DNA of 11,983 nt from Desulfobacteraceae bacterium (GTDB lineage: Bacteria > Desulfobacterota > Desulfobacteria > Desulfobacterales > Desulfosalsimonadaceae), in contig JAGGYV010000002.1 in NCBI GenBank assembly GCA_021162325.1, positions 1 through 11,983 on the forward strand, read 5' to 3'. Position numbers and translations under genes: made by a program. Shown here piece by piece: positions 7,301-11,983 of this stretch. The notes beneath the pieces are model-generated. The model did no database searches, was not told the DNA's origin, and worked only from the letters and a program-made list of their open reading frames with translations. Position 1 is the first letter of the stretch. Each line of letters opens with the position of its first letter.

Positions 7301-7329
7301 TTGCTTGAAATCAGTCGAATATTTATAAA
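7301..7329 (+). promoter_or_regulatory. Possible promoter in spacer before wzy-like gene
   Basis: TTGCTT (7301-7306) and TATAAA (7324-7329) are 17 bp apart. The -10 is good, the -35 matches only in TTG. If real, the leader to 7519 would be about 185 nt and would include all the hairpins at 7416-7494. Confidence 0.25.
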
Positions 7330-7340
7330 ATACAACTGGC

Positions 7341-7420
7341 AGGACTCAGAGGGAAAGCTCAAGGACACGGTAGGGGCGGTCCCTGATTACCACTGGATCC
7401 AGGACTCAGGGGGAAAGCCC
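7341..7420. repeat. 20-bp direct repeat, 60-bp period
   Basis: AGGACTCAGAGGGAAAGCTC (7341-7360) recurs as AGGACTCAGGGGGAAAGCCC (7401-7420), 18 of 20 bases, exactly 60 bp apart and each preceded by ACTGG within a few bases. The segment between (7361-7400) has no coding signal. It is part of a repeat mosaic filling the 336-bp gap 7183-7518. The left part of that gap also has two degenerate copies of a CCACTTCG ... CTTGAAA motif (near 7235 and 7288). A 66-codon open frame at 7223-7423 runs through this DNA and is not credible as a gene. Confidence 0.55.
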
Positions 7421-7496
7421 TGAAGGGGCATGATATACCAGCCCGGGGCAACGCCCTGGGAACGAATAGTAACCAGATTCAGCCCTGAAAGGGCAT
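7416..7496. repeat. Hairpin repeat cluster (AGCCCTGAAnGGGCAT)
   Basis: AGCCCTGAAGGGGCAT (7416-7431) and AGCCCTGAAAGGGCAT (7481-7496) differ at one base, and each forms a short hairpin: GCCC with GGGC (7417-7420, 7426-7429) and GCCCT with AGGGC (7482-7486, 7490-7494). Between them CCCGGGGC (7442-7449) pairs with GCCCTGGG (7453-7460) around the loop AAC, an 8-bp GC-rich stem with one G-T pair. From memory, motifs of the type 'CCCTGAAAGGGC ... CAGCCCGGGGCAACGCCCTGGG' occur as dispersed repeats in several bacterial phyla. The cluster is much richer in GC than the genes beside it and ends 22 bp before the wzy-like start. It could be a repeat only, or a weak transcription or decay signal in the operon transcript. 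Confidence 0.6.
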
Positions 7497-7518
7497 AACA
7501 TCATGTTAATAAAATAAA

Positions 7519-9825
7519 ATGAGAAAAACCGCTGAATATCTTTTTTTAACCGCACTACTATTTACTCCCATGGCATTTGGAACGGTAGAGACCTGGTCCT
7601 GCCTGATCATGGAAGTCATTATTTGTGCCAGCGCGCTGTTTCTTTATTTTTCTACCAAACAAAAAATATTTTATCAGGTGCCGGGAATTCTTCCCCTGAT
7701 ACTGGTTCTTGCATTCATATTATTACAGATCATCCCCCTGCCGGGAAATCTTGTTAAATTTCTGTCTCCTGCAACGTTTAATATTTATCATAATTCTTCA
7801 GGACTGATCGGACCTGCCGACTGGATTCCGATTTCCATTTGCCCGCGCGCCACGATAATGGAATTACTCCGATTGTCCGCATATGTACTTTTTTACATCA
7901 CGGCCGTTCAGCTTCTGGCCAACCGCATTTTCTTAAAAAGAACCGTCGAAGTGGTTGCCTGGTTTGCCGCACTACTGTCGATTATTGTAATCATTGAGTT
8001 TATAACAAAGCGCCTGAATTATCCCCTTCCTCATGATAAAATTTTATGGATCAGACAATTAAGCCATGGCGGGACGCCGGCAGGCCCCTATGTTAACCGA
8101 AATCATTATGCCGGGCTCATGGAAATGATTTTCCCCCTGATACTGAGCATGTTTCTGGCATTTCGCCCGATCCTGACAAAAATTTCATTAAAAAGAAGAA
8201 TTGCTGATTTTTTTAATCAAAAGAGAATCCATCATCATTTCTTATATGGCACCGCCGCCATTCTCATTGCCACATCCTTATTATTAAGCCTTTCCCGGGG
8301 CGGAATTATTTCATTAGCCTTATCCATGAACTTTTTTGCAACGTTCGTTATTGTTAAGGCCCGCCAGAAAAAAACAGGCCTTTTTATCGCCATTATCATT
8401 ATCATCGTTCTCTTTTTAACCGGAACATCAGGCTGGAATGCCATATTTGACCGATTTGAAAATATCCGAAACCAGTCCGGCATCATCTATGACAACCGAT
8501 ATATTATATGGACGGACTGCAAAGAGATTATTCGCGATTTTCCTTTATTGGGAACCGGGGCCGGCACCGTCGAAAATATCTATCCGATTTATCGGAGTTT
8601 TCCGGGAAATGATATTTTAGAACACGCCCATAATGATTATCTTGAATTTTTATGTACCGGCGGCATCACTTTGCCGACATTCATGTTCTTCTGCCTGTTT
8701 TCAATTTTATTTTCAGCGACAAAGTCATTCAACAAGCGCCGGGAGTGGTATTCAATCCTTCTTTTTGCCGGATGCATCACATCCATCAGTGCCATTTTAC
8801 TCCATTCATTGGTCGACTTTAATATGCAGATCGGGGCCAACGGACTTTATTTTTTCTTTATCCTTGCACTTACAGTGTCCGCAGCAAATACACGTCTGCG
8901 AAGCGATTTATCGACAACCTATTTAGAAAAATCAAAAAAAAGGCCTTATGTTTTCGGAATATCGGCTATGGTTTTATGTGTCAGCGTAATTTATATAAAC
9001 GGCGGCGCGTTAATCGCTAATTACTTTTTTTCAGATTACCAAAATATTCATCTCACGCCCGATATGTCAGAAGACGAACTGTACCGGATTTCCCGGGCCG
9101 CTCAACGGGCTGCGGCATATGATTCCTTAAATCCCAAATACCACCAAGCAGCCGCCCAGACTGCTGCCATGATGGGAAAAGACACAATTGCTTTTAATAA
9201 TTATACAAAATCGATCCGACGGGGTCCGACAAACAGTCGTCACCTTCACGATGCCGGCTATTTCGTCTACCAGCAGGGGAATACGGAGTTAGCAGAAAGG
9301 ATTTTCCGAAACAGCATTCAATGCGATAAAAAAAATATGGCGGCATACATAAAGTACGCCGCCATGTTGTTCGAAGAAAAACAGATGAAAAAAGGACTGG
9401 AAGTTTTAAAATCCGCTATGTCAATTAATACGGATGCAACCGGGAAATGCCTTTCCCTGATGGTATTGTTTAAAATTAATGAGGATCAAATGGTTCTCGC
9501 TTTGCCGGACCGGGTGGAACCGCACCTGGAACTGGGAAATTTCTTTGATTCTTTAGGAAATAAACAAAAAACGGAAACCTCTTATTTAAAAGCACTGGAA
9601 TACCTGCCCAATGAAACACAAATCAAAAAATCATACTTTATTCATGTCTATACTTTTTATCGAGCCCTTCAATCATATAAAAAAGCATTATTCATCATTC
9701 AGCAGGCGATTGAATATTTTCCGGATGACGATCACCTGCACCGCATTGCCGGTGACCTTTATAAAAAGATAGGAATCGATTACCGGGCCGATGAAGAATA
9801 CCGTAAGGCCCGGATATTGGAATAG
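7519..9825 (+). CDS. O-antigen polymerase/ligase family protein (Wzy_C) with C-terminal TPR region
   Basis: 768 residues. The first about 500 form a polytopic membrane domain of roughly 11-13 helices. Family marks: VNRNHYAG (192-199), LSLSRGG (256-262), DNRYIIWTD (325-333) in the large periplasmic loop, EHAHNDYLE (368-376) and LLHSLVDFNMQIGANG (427-442). This is the Wzy_C type of O-antigen ligase and polymerase. The last helix is about 475-500. Residues 520-768 are TPR-like helical pairs (PKYHQAAAQTAAMMGKDTIAF, HDAGYFVYQQGNTELAERIF, LELGNFFDSLGNKQKTETSYL), often seen in Wzy and PilO-type members. In this operon with a Wzc-like kinase and export protein, a polymerase is more likely than an LPS ligase. 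Its periplasmic tail could bind other assembly parts. No Shine-Dalgarno site precedes ATG 7519; no better start exists nearby. The gene ends 3 bp before the convergent hepT stop. Confidence 0.88.
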   Translation: MRKTAEYLFLTALLFTPMAFGTVETWSCLIMEVIICASALFLYFSTKQKIFYQVPGILPLILVLAFILLQIIPLPGNLVKFLSPATFNIYHNSSGLIGPADWIPISICPRATIMELLRLSAYVLFYITAVQLLANRIFLKRTVEVVAWFAALLSIIVIIEFITKRLNYPLPHDKILWIRQLSHGGTPAGPYVNRNHYAGLMEMIFPLILSMFLAFRPILTKISLKRRIADFFNQKRIHHHFLYGTAAILIATSLLLSLSRGGIISLALSMNFFATFVIVKARQKKTGLFIAIIIIIVLFLTGTSGWNAIFDRFENIRNQSGIIYDNRYIIWTDCKEIIRDFPLLGTGAGTVENIYPIYRSFPGNDILEHAHNDYLEFLCTGGITLPTFMFFCLFSILFSATKSFNKRREWYSILLFAGCITSISAILLHSLVDFNMQIGANGLYFFFILALTVSAANTRLRSDLSTTYLEKSKKRPYVFGISAMVLCVSVIYINGGALIANYFFSDYQNIHLTPDMSEDELYRISRAAQRAAAYDSLNPKYHQAAAQTAAMMGKDTIAFNNYTKSIRRGPTNSRHLHDAGYFVYQQGNTELAERIFRNSIQCDKKNMAAYIKYAAMLFEEKQMKKGLEVLKSAMSINTDATGKCLSLMVLFKINEDQMVLALPDRVEPHLELGNFFDSLGNKQKTETSYLKALEYLPNETQIKKSYFIHVYTFYRALQSYKKALFIIQQAIEYFPDDDHLHRIAGDLYKKIGIDYRADEEYRKARILE

Positions 9826-9828
9826 GTA

Positions 9829-10251
9829 TTATTCAACCAAAATTGTTACACCGAGTTGTTTCAAAAACTTAACCAGATCTTTGTAACCGTCCTCTGCGAT
9901 AAAACGAAGCGTACTTTTATCCAGCTCCTGATACTCATGCACGGCAATATTGCGAAAACCTGTCATAGCTGTCAGTGATTGCTCCATATCTGGTGGAATC
10001 AACTTTGCCTGTGCCAGTAATCGAAACCCATCGCCGCTGCTTTGAGGCATACCCAGGCGTTGTTGGGCAACAATATGCATCGCAAGATCAATCGCAGCCT
10101 GACACGCCCGTTCAATATTTAACGTGAGGGCATCAAGATGGGTAAAATTTTTCAGTTCCGGATCTGATGCATATTCTTCTTTAATTCGACGAATACAACG
10201 TTCAATAACAGCGGCCTTGTTCAGAATGATGTCATCCGTTGATATAGGCAT
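9829..10251 (-). CDS. hepT: HepT-like HEPN ribonuclease toxin (DUF86)
   Basis: 140 residues, all-helical, usual length. The HEPN catalytic motif RX4HXY is complete: R100, H105 and Y107 in FRNIAVHEY. In characterised HepT proteins the Arg and His form the RNase site at a dimer interface, and the Tyr is AMPylated by the antitoxin MntA to switch the enzyme off. All three are present, so the toxin looks intact. Start: the ATG at 10249-10251 overlaps the end of mntA by 20 bp, with GGAGG (plus-strand CCTCC at 10262-10266) 10 nt upstream inside mntA; this supports coupled translation with antitoxin made first. The stop lies 3 bp from the stop of the wzy-like gene on the other strand, and no terminator separates them. 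Confidence 0.92.
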   Translation of the reverse strand: MPISTDDIILNKAAVIERCIRRIKEEYASDPELKNFTHLDALTLNIERACQAAIDLAMHIVAQQRLGMPQSSGDGFRLLAQAKLIPPDMEQSLTAMTGFRNIAVHEYQELDKSTLRFIAEDGYKDLVKFLKQLGVTILVE

Positions 10252-10630
10252 CTTCCACTTCCCTCCGCTCTTTCTTTAATTGAGCGTACAAGCCTAACGC
10301 AGTTGCTGCAAAAAGCCGACAGTATATATCACCATTTTCATAAATACATTTACCATTCAAAATTGCCTCTTTGGTGTATATCAGATTTTTACTGCTCAAA
10401 ATACCGATATCAACCTCGCGCCCGCAATGATCTTCGAATTGGCTGCTTAACTTCAAAAGATCCATTTGTGTCAGGAATATTCCGGGGACAGATAAAACAG
10501 CAATATCAATATCACTGTCAGGCCTTAATTCTCCGTTAACAGCTGATCCGAAGAGGTAGGCGGCTGCAACGCGGGTATCTTTTTTCAAAACAGTAATAAT
10601 TTTTTCTATTGTTTCATCTGACAGATTCAT
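10232..10630 (-). CDS. mntA: MntA-like nucleotidyltransferase antitoxin
   Basis: 132 residues, minimal nucleotidyltransferase of the MNT family. The active-site motif GSX10DXD is exact: G28-S29, ten residues, D40-I-D42 in LFGSAVNGELRPDSDID. A third acidic residue for metal binding is probably D74 in REVDIGIL. In the known MntA-HepT (type VII) system this enzyme transfers AMP groups to the tyrosine of the HepT RX4HXY motif; both halves are intact here, so the pair should work as a toxin-antitoxin unit. It is the first gene of the two, ends 20 bp inside hepT, and starts at ATG 10628-10630 with AGGA (plus-strand TCCT at 10634-10637) 3 nt upstream, somewhat close. It probably has its own promoter at 10691-10719. 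Confidence 0.92.
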   Translation of the reverse strand: MNLSDETIEKIITVLKKDTRVAAAYLFGSAVNGELRPDSDIDIAVLSVPGIFLTQMDLLKLSSQFEDHCGREVDIGILSSKNLIYTKEAILNGKCIYENGDIYCRLFAATALGLYAQLKKERREVEDAYING

Positions 10631-10690
10631 ATGTCCTGCGTATACTAATTCTTTTGATTTTAATAAAAAATCTGAGCGAAATGGTTTAAA

Positions 10691-10719
10691 ATATTACCTT
10701 GCATAAGCAATTATTTCAA
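10691..10719 (-). promoter_or_regulatory. Predicted promoter of mntA-hepT
   Basis: On the minus strand TTGAAA (10714-10719, 5 of 6 consensus bases) and TAATAT (10691-10696, 4 of 6) are separated by 17 bp. Transcription would start near 10684 and give a leader of about 54 nt before mntA. The spacer holds TTGC-ATAA-GCAA (10699-10710), a small inverted repeat placed where a repressor would block polymerase; many toxin-antitoxin operons are autoregulated, so this is a candidate operator. Confidence 0.5.
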
Positions 10720-10722
10720 TAG

Positions 10723-10749
10723 AAACAATTGTTTTTCAAACTTCAGTTT
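10723..10749. repeat. Two adjacent AAAC-GTTT palindromes between wecA-like gene and mntA
   Basis: AAACAATTGTTT (10723-10734) is a perfect 12-bp palindrome. AAACTTCAGTTT (10738-10749) has 5-bp arms around TC. They share the AAAC/GTTT ends, sit 15 bp apart centre to centre, lie 3 bp upstream of the mntA -35 box, and the second reaches the last codon of the wecA-like gene. They could be operator sites for mntA-hepT. As a terminator for the upstream gene they are weak, being AT-rich and lacking a GC stem. Confidence 0.5.
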
Positions 10750-11983
10750 ATTTTATCTTTTCGATGGTTTTAATCACCGTTCGTCTTAGGTGTTCAATGC
10801 GCCGCATTGTATAATGACTAAGCGGATCACGCTTTAAATCTTTGACCAGCCAGAGCGTGCCATAGGTCCCTTTGTCATTTGATGGCCCATTATCATCAGA
10901 TGTCCCGTTAACATTTGGCGTTAGGGGCAGCTCCAGTTTCATCAGCGTTTTCCGTTTTAAAAACAAGTCCCAGTCATCGTCAGCATCTTCGCCTCTCTCC
11001 TTATTCCACCAAAAAAACCGATCCTCCTGGTTACTATGGAATTGGCTATTATCCATCCTTAATTCAACAAGATCAAACTGAAGCCATTGTGCCGCTTTGG
11101 ACAAATTCTCCCACAGGTTTTCCAAATCTGCCGAATTTTGTATCTCCATCTGGAAATTTAAAAAACTTCTCCGCTCCCATGAGATACCTGCCTCATCCGA
11201 AACATCTTTTAACCAGAACCTGAAACTATCACTACGCAAAAAATCAAGGTATCCCAGTTTTTGAATACCAAGAATAATCCCTGTGGCAAAAAGCAGAAGC
11301 AAGAGGGCTGTTTTGTTGTCATGGGTGTAAACCAATGCGATTGAAAAGCATCCCATCAGCACTGTAATACCATATAAAATCAGTACGGCTCTTCTTTGGG
11401 AAAGTCCTAATGCAATAAGTCTGTGATGGATATGATCTCTGTCCGCACTGAATAATTTCTGTCCGTAAATAAACCTGCGAATGGTTGACCAAATGGTTTC
11501 CATGAGCGGAAACCCTAAGGCAATCATGGGGATCAGGATACTGGCTGCGGCTTGCCCCTTAAATGAGCCCATCATGCTGACAGATGCGAGCACAAAGCCA
11601 ATAAAATAACTGCCGCCGTCCCCCATGAAAATGGAAGCCGGGTTGGAATTAAATAAAAGAAAACCCAGCAAAGCGCCTGCCAGAGCGGCCAGTATCGCAG
11701 CAGGAAAATACCTTCCGCCTAAAATGCTGAGAATAAGAAGAACCAGAGAGACCAGGAATCCCACCCCCGCCGCCAGGCCGTCCAATCCATCAATCAAATT
11801 GATCGCATTTATGACCAGGACCACCCAAAGCACCGTAATCGGCAGGGAAAGACCAATCTGCACCAGGGAATGCTGGGGGAAAAAAGTAATGAATTCAATA
11901 CGAAGCCCGCCGCTATAAGCGATGATGCCGGACAGAATCTGCACTGAAAATTTTGCAATATATCCAAGGTGCCAAAGATCATC
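10748..11983 (-). CDS. WecA/MraY-type sugar-1-phosphate transferase, 5'-truncated by window end
   Basis: The reading frame stays open to the window edge; 411 residues are visible and the true start lies outside. A GTG at 11942-11944 is not the start, because the codons before it read DDLWHLGYIAKFS, the family's DD motif region. Further motifs: INAINLIDGLDGLAAG, FLLFNSNPASIFMGDGGS and the cytoplasmic DRDHIHHRL, all marks of glycosyltransferase family 4 enzymes that load a HexNAc-1-phosphate or similar sugar onto undecaprenyl phosphate. WecA-like is more likely than MraY because of DHIHHRL and the polysaccharide context. After the last membrane helix (ending near ILGIQKLGYLDF) comes a soluble extension of roughly 170-180 residues, including LENLWENLSKAAQWLQFDLVEL, a hydrophilic Asp/Asn-rich insert and a basic helical end. 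WecA itself lacks this tail. It would start the lipid-linked repeat unit used by the wzy-like polymerase across the toxin-antitoxin pair. Confidence 0.92.
   Translation of the reverse strand, partial: DDLWHLGYIAKFSVQILSGIIAYSGGLRIEFITFFPQHSLVQIGLSLPITVLWVVLVINAINLIDGLDGLAAGVGFLVSLVLLILSILGGRYFPAAILAALAGALLGFLLFNSNPASIFMGDGGSYFIGFVLASVSMMGSFKGQAAASILIPMIALGFPLMETIWSTIRRFIYGQKLFSADRDHIHHRLIALGLSQRRAVLILYGITVLMGCFSIALVYTHDNKTALLLLLFATGIILGIQKLGYLDFLRSDSFRFWLKDVSDEAGISWERRSFLNFQMEIQNSADLENLWENLSKAAQWLQFDLVELRMDNSQFHSNQEDRFFWWNKERGEDADDDWDLFLKRKTLMKLELPLTPNVNGTSDDNGPSNDKGTYGTLWLVKDLKRDPLSHYTMRRIEHLRRTVIKTIEKIK
10856..10909 (-). repeat. Degenerate 18-bp tandem repeat inside the wecA-like gene
   Basis: Three in-frame 18-bp units read on the minus strand as NGTSDD (10892-10909), NGPSND (10874-10891) and KGTYGT (10856-10873). 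The first two are clearly related at DNA level (AACGGGACATCTGATGAT and AATGGGCCATCAAATGAC); the third keeps only the first half. They make a flexible polar insert in the soluble tail, before the strand TLWLVKDL. It looks like slippage-type expansion in a linker. Confidence 0.5.

Noticed and set aside
7223..7423. 66-residue plus-strand open frame before the wzy-like gene
   Set aside because: It lies wholly in the repeat mosaic; the product is a translation of repeat DNA with no family resemblance.
7341..7496. Possible CRISPR array from the repeated units before wzy
   Set aside because: Only two copies of each unit, unequal spacing between the unit types, units are self-complementary hairpins, and no cas gene is present.
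9826..9828. Bidirectional terminator between wzy-like gene and hepT
   Set aside because: The stops are 3 bp apart and I see no inverted repeat followed by T-tracts around them.
11942..11944. GTG as start codon of the wecA-like gene
   Set aside because: The frame is open upstream to the window end and encodes DDLWHLGYIAKFS, part of the conserved family core, so the gene is truncated by the window and starts outside.

Overview
The window is a piece of an exopolysaccharide (EPS) or capsule assembly locus of the Wzx/Wzy type from a Gram-negative, moderately AT-rich bacterium. The gene set points to Desulfobacterota, probably Desulfobacterales: a Wza-like protein without a C-terminal outer-membrane helix, a separate outer-membrane beta-barrel, a fused Wzc-like tyrosine kinase, a PHP-type phosphatase, a TPR-tailed Wzy, and a WecA-like enzyme with a long soluble tail. 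The repeat types between the genes agree with this from memory. The lineage is an inference from layout, not a measured result.

Left part (1-413): no convincing gene. Positions 2-99 hold a compact fold-back element with two hairpins between short inverted ends. Positions 324-376 hold an 11-bp tandem repeat directly upstream of a strong sigma70-like promoter (TTGACT, 17 bp, TATACT), followed by a good ribosome binding site. This promoter probably starts the plus-strand operon.

Plus-strand operon (414-9825): an unknown exported Cys-containing protein; a secreted DUF11-like domain fused to an outer-membrane beta-barrel; a periplasmic polysaccharide export protein with one Poly_export and two SLBB domains; a polysaccharide co-polymerase fused to a tyrosine autokinase; its likely cognate PHP phosphatase; and a Wzy-type polymerase/ligase with a TPR tail. 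Together they would polymerise lipid-linked repeat units (Wzy), control chain length (kinase and phosphatase), and pass the chain across periplasm and outer membrane (Wza-like protein plus barrel). Two repeat-rich spacers interrupt the operon: a 140-bp inverted-repeat element touching the stop codon of the export gene (4058-4197), and a 336-bp mosaic of short repeats and hairpins before wzy (7183-7518).

Minus-strand part (9829-11983): a complete HepT-MntA (HEPN/nucleotidyltransferase) toxin-antitoxin pair, tail-to-tail with wzy and only 3 bp from it, with its own recognisable promoter and nearby palindromes. Upstream of it, reading in the same direction, is a 5'-truncated WecA/MraY-type sugar-1-phosphate transferase, the likely initiating enzyme of polysaccharide synthesis. 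The toxin-antitoxin module thus sits between two polysaccharide genes. No flippase and no chain-extending glycosyltransferases are visible; they would have to lie outside the window.

I see no wholly new multi-gene system. The most unusual points are the unknown first gene, the DUF11-barrel fusion paired with a helix-less Wza, the fold-back repeats, and the toxin-antitoxin insertion.
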